Positions 47,651-60,310 of a stretch of DNA of 64,000 nucleotides are shown here, piece by piece. The translations under genes and the position numbers were made by a program. The notes beneath the pieces were generated by a model, which did not search any database, was not told where the DNA came from, and was given only the letters and a program-made list of their open reading frames with translations. The stretch lies in NCBI GenBank assembly GCA_963277665.1, contig OY728120.1:945239195-945303194 (forward strand). The letters run 5' to 3'. The stretch comes from Viscum album. Lineage: Eukaryota > Streptophyta > Magnoliopsida > Santalales > Viscaceae. How positions within the stretch are numbered: the first letter of the stretch is position 1; each line of letters opens with the position of its first letter.

Positions 47651-50445
47651 TAAAGTGTTTTATTTAACCCCTTTAGGATATGATTAGGGTATCATTATCA
47701 TTGAAAAATGTTAAAAAAATATTATTTTTTATTTATGAACCATCCTTGAGTGAAAAGGATAAAATTTTAGAAAAATCAAGTAAGAGTGAATTAAAAGTAT
47801 TCTTTTAGGAATTATTTTATTCATTATTTCATTAGAGACCACAAATAATTTCTTCAGTACAAATATCAAGAATCCTTTCCCAATGAACTCACTAAGTTCT
47901 CAAAATATTTCCCTTAATTACATCAACAAGGTAAAAATGATCTAAAATATATTATCTTTTCATGATTTGATAAATCCATTTGGGAAGTGATAGCTGCAAT
48001 GAAAATTCATTCTCTCCCACAACTGTTAGACATCCTCCCAATGTCCATCTTAGAAAAACATTAACATTATATTGATCAAATAAATGGATTGGACATAACT
48101 TTTTATCCATATGTTTTTTATTTAAAATTGCTATCCATGATAGTTCACCAACCAAATTTTCTTTTTCAAAATTTTATCATATTCGTTCCTTAGTAAAGGA
48201 TATTGATGTGGATTGTATGACCACCATCGAGGAAAAGATAGAGTTATAATTTAATGAAGATGTAATTACTATGGTTGTGCAAGATAACTTGAAATCCAAT
48301 AATAATAAGGTTGATCATTCAAATTTTGATTCTACTTTTTTTAATCTTTATCAAATGGAATACTTAAATGATATTCCACCTGATATTTTTATAGAATTAA
48401 CACTTTTGAAACCAAACATTGATGTTTTCAAGGAAATCACACAAGATTTTTTGGTTTAAGAATAAGAGGAAGGTCTAAATAAGTACATGGGGACATTATT
48501 TTCCATTATAAATAAACATGCACATATACATAAGGATGACACCATAAAACTTGAATGGTATTACCCCTTATTTCTCTCCCCAAACGTTTACCAATTTTAT
48601 TTTATTATTCATGTGGTGGGATTCTGTTTATCTTTTCTAGGGGTGTAAACTATTAGTACCTATTTATGGATATTAGAAGAGTTATAATATTGTGGTTACA
48701 ACTCCAAAAACATAATCTAACATTGAATCAAGGTTGAAAAATTTTAACTAGTCATTTATAGCTAGTATAAACACAACACCTCTATGGGGATAACACAAGT
48801 TTATATTCACTTTTTCAAACTTAATTATTTCTTTAATTTTTATAGATTATATTATTTTATTTTTTTAGTCTTCAAAATGTGGTAATTAATAACCTCACCC
48901 AAATCCATCCAATAAATAAAATAAACTAGATTTTACCTATCCTCATTTTATTTCTATCCTATAATTTCTTCTTGTTCTTTAATTTATATAGGTAGTTTCA
49001 TTTAGGTGTGGGGGAGAAATTTAGTGTAACTTATTTAGTATATTTATTTTTATGTTTTTCTATTTAGATTGTAGATTTATTTCATAAATAAAAAATGAAA
49101 AAATATTAATATTAATATTAATAATAATAATAGAAAATATAGTAATTACACATGATCATTATTTACATTGAACCTATTAAAAATGTATGTTTTATTTTTC
49201 CACCTCATGCAAAAAAAATTAACCATGTGATAGTTTTCATTTTTAGTGATATATTTTAGTGAAAACGGATGTTAGGAAGTGAAATTCTTAATCATCTCTT
49301 TATGAAGCCTTTGTGATTTTGACATCATTAATTTTGTATCTTTTGTGGGAATTTTTTTCCATTTAATCTCTACAAACAATTTACACCCAGTAATGACTTT
49401 TGAGTTTCTCTTAAACAATTTAATGTATATCCATGTTAAGTGATTTTTTTATTTAATATGGTAATTTAATATGATCATTTATCTTCTGATCAATTCTATT
49501 GTTGTATCGGATTGACGTATGCATGTCTACCTAATGCTAGAATTTTGAAACCATTAAAAAATCAAAAAAAAGTCAACCAATCAAACAATAAATAGTGGGG
49601 TGATGAAATATACAACATGTAGAGATGTCTAAGTCAAGACCACAATGTTTGACTTCATTGAGTGCTTAAATAAGTGGTATTTGGAATTTTACTACAAAGG
49701 ATGTTACATAATTTTGGTGGAATAGAATCAGGTAAGAATAAAGGTTTTACATGACCAGAATATATGGGGTAAAGGGTGGAGAGATAATCTAAAATTCATT
49801 AGAATTCACACACATGGGGAATTTGCGGCATAGTTGACTCATAAAATGTTTCTACCTGATTCATTTCATTCATATCACTAGATCCTTTTTGATATAATTT
49901 AAGATACATATACTTCCTTATTGTTTGGTATTGACTTTTATTTTTATTCTTTAATGCTCAAACTGTCATCATTGATTGAGAAATTTCAACATGCATCATT
50001 TTTTGGATTAAACAACATCGGGTTTCTCTCAATTCTAAAAAAGGGTAAGTGTGGAAGAGATTATAATAAATTTTTATCTTGGATATTTATTAGATAATAA
50101 TTAATATAATTTTCCCTTTTTTATCTTTATTTGATTTTATAATGAAAATATATGTTATGTTCTTTAACATTGAAAGTACATGAAAATTAGGTTTTTACCT
50201 ATTTGACATCACCATGGTAATTTTATGATAACAGTTATTTCATACTGAAATTTTATTTTATATTTTGTGGTAATATTATGTAATAATGTTTATAAATTTT
50301 TAATTTATACAATGAAAGCTGGATTAGGAATTTGGAAGGCCTAAAATGGACATCAATGAAGGGATGGGCTGAATTTCCTAGAATTGAAGCATCCCCACTA
50401 ATTATTCCATAAAATTTTCTTTATTGTTTATATTTGGATAAAACA
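47651..50445 (+). other. Internal region of element D, no recognised coding
   Basis: A 62-codon ORF at 48271-48459, with readable sequence just upstream (DVDCMTTIEEK), is not recognised. GTGTGGGGGAGAAA at about 49003-49018 resembles the GTGTGGGGGA motif that often follows the pol frame in Athila/Tat elements. An ATT repeat lies at 49103-49132. The region is far shorter than a complete Athila interior, so most coding has been deleted if the assignment is right. Confidence 0.35.
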
Positions 50446-51656
50446 TTTATAGGTTTTAAAGGAATAAATTTTGAACATTTAATTAAATTGGATCAAAACG
50501 TGGTTCTCAGGGGTGTGTGGTCTAAAACCTAACTCAAGATGGAGTAACTTTTGGAAGAAAAATGAACCATGTACCGTTTCTAAAATTTTAAACCCTAACC
50601 ATCCCACTCTATATTTAAACTCAATTTTCACACTTTGGGAGTAATTTATAGGATTTAGGTAGGTTTTTATGAAAACAATGGTTATATTTCACTCTTTATC
50701 AATTTTAAAGATGGAATCCTTTGGGCAAGGATCTCTTCGATAAAGGCACTCTTCTCCTACCTCTACTCTGTGTTACTTTTATTTTATATTTTTTAAAAAA
50801 TTTAATGATAAATAAAACCTATTTAGTATTCTATATTCATATTTTTATATTTTTTGTGGTTCTTTATTATATAATGGTAGATTTTAATAGGTCATACCCA
50901 TTTTACTTGTTGCTTACGCAAATCGTCTCCACAGTGATAATTTATCTCATGAGAGAGTAGTCCATTTCTGCAAGATATTTTTATTACCACCTTCTTATTT
51001 TTTTTGAATCCATGTAATTTCTATAATTCATAAATTTTTATAGCTCAAATGAGTTTGTATTATTAAGATCAGTAAATTGATTGGCACTTTGATTGCAAGG
51101 ATGAGATTTTGTGAATTTTTGTGAAATATTAATTTTCAAATATAATCAAATTGGGATAAATTAATTAGGATAAATCTAATCCAAAAACATAATAAGTTAT
51201 CATTTAAATATTATAGTTTATTTAATAATTTATTTCTAATAATAAGTTAGTGTTTAGACTAGAATCAATGAAGGGTTCCTCTATTGGATTTCTCAAAGCT
51301 AGTTTGCGGTTTTTGGTTGTGTATTCTTCTATACGGTTCAGAGATAATAAAATATAGAATCAGAATTAAATAAATATCATCTTAAGGGATAAAAATTAAT
51401 GACAAATAAATGTATTAGTTTTATTTTTCAAATCATTCATAATGGTTATTTCAATGTGATTATCATTTTTTTAATTTTTTTTTCAGAAACCAATCAATTA
51501 ACCCCCTTATTTTGTACCAATTTTTATTTCATTTTTTATATGTTTTTACATTAAAAGATTGTTTTATTTTCTTTATACCCAATATTGATAACCTAGGTCA
51601 CCCATTGTGATTCACTTAGTAAAAAGATCACATATATTTTGAGTTTGGATGCTACA
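50446..51656 (+). repeat. 3' LTR of element D
   Basis: Aligns with 46400-47626 at nearly the same length; ends near GATGCTACA. The ORF at 50721-50960 lies inside and is not shared. Confidence 0.5.
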
Positions 51657-52012
51657 ATTCTCATTATAGAGCACACAACATAGTTTTTGAAGTTAATAAA
51701 ACCACTATGTGGTGTAGGGTAGCATGTCATGGTTAGTATTTTTACTTATTATCACGGAAATTATATATTTGTATGATTCTATATATTTAAAAGGGTTAAC
51801 TGAATATAATTTTCATACTATGACCAAATTATAATGTATGGTACAGAATACACAATCATATAGGATTAGGGAAAATTTGTAATAATCCAAAACATTTGAT
51901 GAAGGGTTATACTATAAGGTGATTAAAACAACTTCTAGAAATAATTATAAAAATCATAGAGAATAGGAATTTCAGAATTTTTTGAAAGGTAAGAATTTTC
52001 AATCCAGGGATG
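51657..52012. other. Unassigned AT-rich spacer
   Basis: No ORF, repeat or RNA gene is recognised. It is the left flank of element A's insertion site. Confidence 0.5.
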
Positions 52013-52017
52013 TATTA
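52013..52017. repeat. Target-site duplication of element A, left copy
   Basis: TATTA, identical to 61744-61748 directly after the 3' LTR. Confidence 0.85.
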
Positions 52018-53374
52018 TATAACACCCCAAGCTTCCATGGTACGCTTCTCTTTGAATGATAGAGATGCGTGTGTTGTACGCAACCTCAAGTTCTAACACT
52101 ACGACCAACCAAAGTAGCTATTATGAAAAGTAATACCCACTTTTTGAAATTATATATATTTTATATTTCAGAATGGACTTCATTTTTGGACTCGGAATAT
52201 CAAAATTAGACTAAGTTGAATTTTTGGTATTTTTCTGAAAACATCCAATTTTCGATGAATAGTGGAAAATACTTAAAAACAACTTTTTTAAAATAAAAAA
52301 TCTATAGTGATAAATTATACTATTGAGTTGTTTTAAAGTATAATTAGAATATAATTTTACCATTTTATCTAATGGTGGTCATTATAATTAATTTCACTTT
52401 GAAATTGGACATAAACAGTTGTCAATCTTCTGATTGATATTGTTTCTTAAAAACACGCTATTTGTTTTGACAACGGGAATTAATTATAAAATTAATTAAT
52501 ACAACTTATATGTTTAGATTTCTGTAAAATAGACATTATTTTTTCATTCAGAATATCAATTATATCTTAGGGTTATTTTTTTGTATTTTTCTGAAAAACT
52601 TCAATTTTTGATTAATAGTGAAACCACTAAGTGGTAGTTAAAAAACTAATTTTTCGTGCAAATGAAACATTACCACTTCTGTGTATTGAATTTAAAAATT
52701 CTGACATACATGGATGTCATTAGTATGTAAAATTTGGTTCAATGGGATGAAAATAATTTTGGGTGAATAGTAACTTTTCTGTTTTATTAATCGTGATTAA
52801 AGGTAATTAGTGAAATTTAAGGTAAAAATGATATTACAAAAATATGAAAATATCTTGAAACTTGTACTGCCCCTATTGTATGAGTCATGGCCGACCATTT
52901 CAACCCATTGGCCAATTTTTGGGACCCCATGGATCCACTTGGGTAGGATAATGACATTTATACCTTTTATTTAAAGTAAAAATAAAAATGTCACAAACAT
53001 GTATTGTTTTACTAAAACAATTATTACATGGGGATATAAAAGTAATATTTTTGACTATAAATATTCATTATAAATATAAAAATATTTCCTACAACTTTGT
53101 ATTTTTTTTATATTTTTTAGACATTAAAAACATAAATTTTTTTATGACACCATGATGATGCAGTGATTAGCTCATTAATTTACGATTTAAATAAAATTAA
53201 AAGATAATGTAAAATATAAGAAATAACCTTGTAAAAAACCTATTGTATGAGTATATTTATAACCCTTATCACCTTAACCTCTAAATATATAAATGTGCGA
53301 CCTTTGAAATCTGAAAATAACTTCATAATAATGTAACATTTCATGACATTCCAAGAGTGCCCCTCATCTCCTCT

Positions 53375-53382
53375 TATAAAAG
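53375..53382 (+). promoter_or_regulatory. Element A 5' LTR TATA box
   Basis: TATAAAAG in CTCTTATAAAAGGCC, equivalent to 5419. Expected to drive the genomic RNA from this LTR. Confidence 0.7.
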
Positions 53383-53551
53383 GCCCCCACCTCTACCACC
53401 TTATTCACACCTTCAAATCCATTTGGATAGGCCAAATTCATCCCAAATAATCTGTCAACTTCCCTATATTACTCCTAGAAACCTCACTTTGGGCATAAGT
53501 CTTCCCAAGGAAGCCTTTGGCTCAAATCAAAAAGAGTTGCCCGATTTTAAG

Positions 53552-55318
53552 GTAATGTCTTCTCTTCTGTTCTTTGGTTTCATTTTGCTTCTCCAACCCC
53601 TTAAACTATTTTTATTAGTTTATTTTGTAACAACACCCATATATTAAATATAATATGTTTTTTTTGTGATAATTATTTTATTTACACTTACACACACCTT
53701 CGTCTAATGGTTAAAGAACATACTGTTTCTGCGGGTGGTGAATTACAGCCTCACGAAACGATGATTATTCAAACTTCTTTTAACACCTTTCATGGTGGCC
53801 ATTAAGATTTAACTATATTTATATATGATATATATTATTTTTATGTTTTCCTTATGATTTTTTATTTTTCATTTATGGAATACCTTTATGGTTTCCATTA
53901 TGGGTAAGCGCGATATCTTCATTTTAGAAAAGTGCGGACTACCGCCCCCTCAAAGTGATTTGATTCATTAATTCCATATTTGGGAAGTATAAAGGATGGA
54001 GTTAATGGTATTACATATGATATCCTACTATAATTATAATATAGCTTTATATCGTTATTATTTCATTCCATTAAATACAAAAAAATGAAAGTAGTGTTCA
54101 TGCATACGTACGGCTTACGGTCTCCATGAACGGTGCATTTCATTTCTTACCTCTAAATGTTATATACTATTATAAATACACATATATGATAGATATATAT
54201 GATGTATATGATATCCCTATCATGAATATAATTCTAGATATAATGGATATTTTACCACATGAACAACTTGTAATTATAAGAAGTTTATTTTTGACTCAAG
54301 TTCCAAAGATCGACAAAACGACCGTTATTAACTTAAATAATTACATAATGATAATAACATGGTAATAAGTGATATAAAAGGAATAATTAACTTGAAATAG
54401 GTTCTTAATCATGTATAAATTAACTCTAGTTTATTATTCAGGAGATTAAAAAACGATCGATTCAAGTCGGACATGAGGTAATGGACTTCGTCTCAATCTC
54501 CTTTCATTGAGGCATAATTTTTTTTATACATGACATTCATTTATACGGTGTATAAACCCCTTTGACTTTTACATTTATTCAAAAGGAATATTTTTTATAC
54601 AAATCATTTTACTAAATCCCAAAAGGGAATGTTTTTTTTGTCGTATATAGGCGGAGACAATGACCTCTCTGCTGCCGTGACCATTATTTGAGTTTCAGCT
54701 TCCTCTACGAGCCATAACTTTTTTAAAAAAATGAAAAATAAATGCCAAGTTTTACTTTTATTTTATTTTGGTATTGAAAATGGTTTTATTATATCAATGT
54801 GTTGTATTGATATATTGTGATTGAAATGTGGAAATGTTATGTTTCCTTTATGCAAGTTTTATGTGATACGATTATGTTATGGTTTATGATATGTTTAAAC
54901 CTTTTCATATAAGAAATACATTGGACTTAGTATGTGATGGGTGGAGCCCGCGAAAGTTCCTCGATGCAGCGGTAGGTCACATGAGACAAACTAGTGTCAC
55001 GGCATGAGGCCTTGACAAAATCTTATTTTTAGTCTTGGCACGAGGCCTTGTCTACGTGGTTATGATAGTCTAGCATTATGTATTACATTATTATGAAAGT
55101 GGTTATTGATATTTCATGTGATTATTATCCATGTGAATAAGTAAATGTCGTTATTTCATTTTACTTTTTCCATATTATGCTGAAGTTCATGTTTAAAAGG
55201 CTTTTGTTTTAGTTATACATTGCCTTAAATTTTTCGGTTTATTTATGAAAATTTTTTCTATATTGTTATCCTTACTGAGCATATGTGCTCACCCCTTTCT
55301 ATGTTTTATTTTTCCCAG
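53552..55318 (+). other. Predicted intron inside element A's 5' LTR
   Basis: Donor-like AAG/GTAATG at 53551/53552, 177 bases after the TATA box. Acceptor-like pyrimidine stretch ending CCCAG at 55318, with CTTACTGAGC about 45 bases upstream. If real, splicing would remove about 1.77 kb of leader before the primer site and gag. Confidence 0.45.
53728..54134 (+). repeat. Three spaced hairpin motifs (element A 5' LTR)
   Basis: About 53728-53762 (diverged), 53932-53947 with GCGG-acta-CCGC (53934-53945), and 54101-54134 with ACGG-ctta-CGGT. The middle stem differs at both paired ends from the ACGG/CCGT of family B, so pairing is kept. Confidence 0.55.
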
Positions 55319-55560
55319 GATGTGATGAAATATTTTATGACTAACCTGCAGTGATAGTCTGAAGGGGATATGGGTGTGGACTATGGAGACTACGTTAATG
55401 TAGTTTGTCGCTTTATGATGTAATGTAACATTTATGAATGTATCTAGTGTTTCCAAAGCTACTAAACTAATCGGACTTTCGAGACTTGATCTGTTGTGAT
55501 CATGCCAATGTTACGTAATAATGCACTGGCTCTGGGTAACTGGGGTTGGGGAATTACATT

Positions 55561-55572
55561 TGGTATCAGAGG
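55561..55572 (+). other. Primer-binding site of element A
   Basis: TGGTATCAGAGG, complementary to the plant initiator-Met tRNA 3' end, two bases after the LTR. Confidence 0.85.
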
Positions 55573-55699
55573 AATTTTAGTACTAACCTTGGATGCTGGA
55601 TTTAGATAAACTCTAATTAGAGCACATAGCCCTAAGATAGACTTTGAGGATTCGTATAGAAGAACTTCCTAGAATTTTGATATTATAGAGATTTTGTGA

Positions 55700-55885
55700 G
55701 TTTTCCAAGAAATACATCCCTGTATGGATATGAGCAGGTAGAGACGGCTCTGGCACAGATGTACCAAGGTGTAAAACCCAAAAACACCGCTCTGAGCTAG
55801 ACTTGAACATGAACTGGTGCACGATAACGAGCCTTGCTGCACTCTTGGTTACGACACTCCCGGGGGATATGCTTAGGATAATTCT
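55700..55885 (+). other. Conserved untranslated leader of element A
   Basis: Shares TATGGATATGAGCAGGTAGAG, CCTTGCTGCACTC and CACTCCCGGGGGATATGC with family B leaders. It precedes the gag start by about 170 bases. Confidence 0.45.
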
Positions 55886-56058
55886 CATTTTCTTTACAAA
55901 CCATTATGAAGGGTTTATTAGTATATACTTCCTCAAAAAATCATTTTTATGATTATAGATTATATCCATAAATAGTTCAATTTATGTTAAGTGTTTTGCA
56001 AGTTTGTTATTATATATTTCGATTCCTAAACTAATCTAGTTTATGACATTGTTTAGAA

Positions 56059-57124
56059 ATGGTGCCTAGTAGAAGGATTGGAAACCGTATCAGTGCACGC
56101 ACTCCATGTAGAGATTTTCATCCTACTCAAGATAATTATAGTGGAGCTGGTGATACAACTAGTGCTGATCAGCTTATCACCATACTGGAACAACTCACTC
56201 AGGTTATGAATAATAACCTTACTCGTATGGAGCACCCTAATCCACAATATGGAGGATCAGTTTTAGACTGCTTCATGAGGCAACAACCACCAACATTTAA
56301 TGGGAGTAAAAATACCTTAGTAGCTATGCAATGGATAAATTCCTTAGATAAAATATTCCATGCCTTGGGGAGTAGTGAAAGGGAAAAGGTTATCATGGCA
56401 GTTTACCGCCTCACTAGATATGTTGATCAATGGTGGTAATTGATACAAAAGACAAAGGAAGATGATTAAGTATCGAATATGTAATGGAGGGAGTTCAAAG
56501 AGATTTTGATAGAAAAATACTTTCCTCGTGACCATCGATCAGATATGAAAAGGAAATTTCTGAGTCTGAGACAAAAGGAGGATGAGAATGTCGCAAAGTA
56601 TGAGGCTAACTTTACAAGGTTATCGAGGTATATTGATGATTATATACGTAACCCAAGAAGTAAGATTGATCATTTCTTTGATGGGTTAAAACCATTTCTC
56701 CATCGAGATTTAGTATCATAATCTTTCTCAATGTAAGAAAATATAGTCTCATGTTCTACCAAGATAGAAAAGGAATTATCTAAATCTTATGAAAATAAAG
56801 TAAAGCAAGAGAAGAAGAGAACGGTGGGACAAGAGACAGATAAAGGGAAAAAGGGAAAGAATGATTTTCCATTATGTGATAGTTTTGGGAAGAATCACCT
56901 CAGAACTTTCCTAAAGGAATGGGAGTTTGATATAAATGTGGAGAAAAAGGTCACCCGGATCGTGATTGCAAAGGAAAGAAAGAGGCCATCAATGTTGAAT
57001 GCTACAATTGTAGGGAAATGGGGAATTATGAAAATGAATGTCCTAAACATCAGGGAAACTTACCTCAGAAAAGGCCAAGGGATCAAGGCCAATATTATGC
57101 AGTCACTATAGTTGAAGTAGAATA
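56059..57124 (+). pseudogene. gag of element A, nearly complete but interrupted
   Basis: One frame is open at 56059-56439, 56506-56721 and 56824 to about 56930. The first piece holds QQPPTFNGS, MQWINSLDKIF and the terminal WW of the retrotransposon gag domain. The second holds EKYFPRDHR, SLRQKEDENVAKYEANFTRLSRY and FFDGLKPFLHRDL. After a frameshift, the tail encodes knuckles: a first plant-type CDS(C>F)GKNH box, YKCGEKGHPDRDCKGKK, and ECYNCREMG-N-YENECPKH with histidine changed to asparagine. In-frame stops at 56437, 56467 and 56482 each fit CAA-to-TAA. Family role: RNA packaging. The sequence stops after gag, with no protease. Confidence 0.85.
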
Positions 57125-57472
57125 ATTAATGTATTGGTTCTTTTGGACTCAAGGATTATATTCTGGTTATAAGAATAATGTGATATATATAAGGATTATA
57201 CTGCAGTACTTGTTATTTTCATTAATGTTTTAAAAGGATGAAGGTAATCATATTTTTAGTATTTGAAAATAAGAGAAACAATAATTTGTTTGGGGAATCT
57301 GATGTTACAATTGATTTTGGAATTTAGAGAACTTTTAGAGAAAGTCAGGGTAAAGGTATTTTGGATAACTATAAAGGTTGGAATGGACTAAGTTGAATTT
57401 TGGATATTATTGTTTAAGGTTAAAAGATTTATAAAGATTATTTTTGGAATATTATAATACTATAGTTTTAGG

Positions 57473-57595
57473 AAAAAGGAAAACATGTAGGTCGTGGGAT
57501 AACCCGTCACGTCGGACAAAGGTGTAGGAATCTAACCCATAACCATAGTAAGACAGGCCTTTATTACCTACCACTAGCCTATAGGAAGTCCCTGG
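57473..57595 (-). ncRNA. Antisense Pol III-like module (element A)
   Basis: Minus strand: A-box-like TAGGCTAGTGG (57571-57581), 33 nt, B-box-like GGTTAGATTCC (57527-57537), 49 nt, TTTTT (57473-57477). Spacing is identical to the three family B copies although the surrounding sequence has diverged. Confidence 0.45.
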
Positions 57596-57752
57596 TAATA
57601 AAAAATAGTTTTCCTAATCTAAATGGTATGTGTTAAAATTTGGAACTTGTACGATTAGGATAAATATATTATTTTTGAGTTCTATTATCTTTTTGAGTGA
57701 AAGATGAGTTTGTGGTAGAAATTAGTTGAAGGTTGAAACTCTACTTGTCAAG

Positions 57753-57770
57753 TATATATATATATATATA
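57753..57770. repeat. TA dinucleotide microsatellite
   Basis: Nine TA units; shorter versions occur at the same place in family B (about 2920 and 9757). Confidence 0.8.
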
Positions 57771-58176
57771 CCTCTCTCTTATTATATGAATAAATTAATT
57801 CTTAAACTTTAGGAAAGGGATATTAAAAAAAATGTGTTATTCTAATACCTTATGTTTTATTGAACTGATGATATTTTAAATCACCATAGATTGAAGGATT
57901 TGAGGCCCTCAATTTTACACTTCTTTGTGATTGATGACCTCAATCAATCCCTATAAATATTTACATTTTCCCTCTAATTATGTGTCTATAATTTCAACCA
58001 ATTTTCTCTTATTCGAAATCCTAAATTTGGTGGTGACTTTCTCATTTCTGTTTCCCTCTTATTAAGACTAAATTTTATTAACCTTATTTACGATGTGGGT
58101 TTTCCACAAAGGTATTTTCTACTTTCAACCTTTTATTTTAGAAGAAAAATTTCAAATTGCGAGGACACAATTTATT

Positions 58177-58190
58177 GAAGTAGTAGAGAA
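58177..58190 (+). other. Polypurine tract of element A (decayed)
   Basis: GAAGTAGTAGAGAA directly before the 3' LTR, with two G-to-T changes relative to the tract at 3325. Confidence 0.75.
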
Positions 58191-59543
58191 TGTAACACCT
58201 CAAGCTTCCATAGTACTCTTCTCTTTGAATAATAGAGATGTGTGTGTTGTACGCAACCTCGAGTTCTAACACACTGCGACCAATCAAAGTAGCCATTATG
58301 AATAGTAATACCCACTTTTTGAAATTACATAAATTTTATATTTCATAATAGACTTCATTTTTGGACTCGTAATATCGATGTTTTCCTAGGTTGAATTTTT
58401 GGTATTTTTCTGAGAACATCCAATTTTCGATGAATAATTAAAAATACTTAAAAACATCTTTTTTAATCTAAATAATTTATAGTGATAAATTATAATATTT
58501 AAGGAATTTAAAGTATAATTATAATATAATTTTACCATTTTATCCAATGGTGGTTATTAGAATTGACTTCACTTTGAAATTGGACATAAACAATTGTCAA
58601 TCTTTTGATTGATATTGTTTTTTAAAAACACGCTATTTGTTTTGACAATGGGAATTAATTATAAAACTAATTAATGAAACTTATATGTTTGTAATTTTGT
58701 AAAATAGACATCATTTTTTTATTCAGAATATCAATTATAGCTTAGGTTGAATTTTTTGTATTTTTCTGAAAAACATCAATTTTTTATGAATAGTTAAACA
58801 ACTAAGTGGTAGTTAAAAAACTAATTTTTCGTGTAAATGAAACATTACCACTTCTATGTATTGAATTTTCAAAAATCCGACATACATGGTTTTCATTAGT
58901 AAGAAAAATGTGGTTCAATGGGATGAAAATAATTTTTCTTGAATAGTAACTTTTAAGTTTTATTAATCGCAATTAAAGGTAATTGGTGAAATTTAAGGTA
59001 AAAATGATATTATAAAAATATGAAAATATCTTGAAACTTTTCCTACCCCTATTGGATGAGTCATGTCCGACCATTACAACCCATGGGTTAATTTTTGGGA
59101 CCCCAAGGAGCCACTTGGGTAAGATAATGACATTTATACCTTTTATTTAAAGTAAAAATAAAAATGTCACAAACATGTATTATTTTACTAAAACAATTAT
59201 TACATGGTGTTATATAAGTCATATGTTTTAATATAAATATTCATTAGAAATATAAAAAGATTTCCTACAACATGATTTTTTTTATTTTTAGACATTAAAA
59301 AATAAATTTATTTATGACACCATGATGATTCAGCGATTACCTCATTAATTAACGATTTAAATAAAATGAAAAGATAATGTAAAATCTAAGACTTAAACTT
59401 CTTAAAACCTGTTTGATGAGTATATTTAGAACCCTTATCACTTTATCCTCAAAATATATAATTTTGGGACCTTTGAAATCCGAAAATCACTTCAAAATAA
59501 TGTAACATTTCATGACATTCCAAGAGTGCCCCTCCTCTCCTCT

Positions 59544-59551
59544 TATAAAAG
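59544..59551 (+). promoter_or_regulatory. Element A 3' LTR TATA box
   Basis: TATAAAAG, same context as 53375. In a 3' LTR it could drive transcription outward into the flank at 61744. Confidence 0.65.
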
Positions 59552-59898
59552 GCCCCCACCTCTACCACCTTATTCACACCTTCAAAGCCATTGGTCTCGG
59601 CCATAATCTACCCAAATACTCTCTAAAATTCCATCTCTTACTCCTAGAAGCCTCAATTTGGGAATAAGTCTTCTCAAGGAAGCCTTTGGCTCAAATCAAA
59701 AAGATTTACCCGATTTTAAGGTAATGTCTTCTCTTATTTTCTTTTGTTTTATTTTTCTTCTCCAACCCCTTAAACTCTTTTTATTAATTTATTTTGTAAA
59801 AACACTAGTATATTAAATATACTAGGATTTTTTTATGATAATTATTTTATTTACACTTACACACACCTTTTTCTAATGGTTAATGAACATATTATTTC

Positions 59899-60310
59899 TG
59901 TGGGTGGCGAATTACTGCCTCACGAAAAGATGATTGTTCAATATTCTTTTAACAACTTTCATGATGGCCATTAAGATGTCACTATATTTATATATGATAT
60001 ATATTATGTTTATGTTTTCCTTATGATTCTGTATTTTTCATTTATGTCATACCTTTATGGTTTCCATTATGGGTAAGCGTGATATCTTCATTTTAGGAAG
60101 TGCGGACTACCGCCACCTCAAAGTGATTTGATTCGTTAATGCCATATGTGGGACGTATAAAGGATGGAGTTAATGGTATTACATATGATATCCTATTGGA
60201 ATTATAATATACCTTTATATAATTATTATTTCATTCCATTAAATATAAAAAATAAGAAATTAAGGTAGCGTTCATGCGTATGTATGGTTTATAGTCTCCA
60301 TGAACGGTAC
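59899..60310 (+). repeat. Three spaced hairpin motifs (element A 3' LTR)
   Basis: About 59899-59927, 60101-60115 (GCGG-acta-CCGC at 60102-60113) and 60274-60310 (decayed by C-to-T and G-to-A changes). Confidence 0.55.

Larger units (their letters stand above)
46400..51656 (+). mobile_element. Decayed LTR element D (possibly Athila-like)
   Basis: Direct repeats of about 1.2 kb (46400-47626 and 50446-51656) flank about 2.8 kb with no recognisable pol. Matching blocks include CAAGATGGAGTAAC/CAGATAGAGTAAC, TCTCTTC(C/G)AT(G/A)AAGGCACTC and a later CAAAGCTAGTTTGCGG/CAAGAAGTTAGTTTGGGG. The left LTR is followed by a primer-site candidate. Boundaries are approximate and no target duplication is certain. 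Confidence 0.55.
52018..55558 (+). repeat. 5' LTR of element A
   Basis: Starts TATAACACC (TG changed to TA) and ends GGGGAATTACA. U3 is about 1.36 kb before the TATA box. It aligns throughout with 58191-61743. Confidence 0.9.

Noticed and set aside
48271..48459. Host gene exon
   Set aside because: Lies between paired LTR-like repeats, has no splice context or recognised domain, and neighbouring frames are broken.
56824..57111. 95-codon ORF as a separate protein
   Set aside because: Its second half is out of frame with the zinc knuckles; it is the gag tail after a frameshift, not a distinct gene.
57480..57600. 5S rRNA domain as in Cassandra elements
   Set aside because: No resemblance to the plant 5S sequence or its internal control region.
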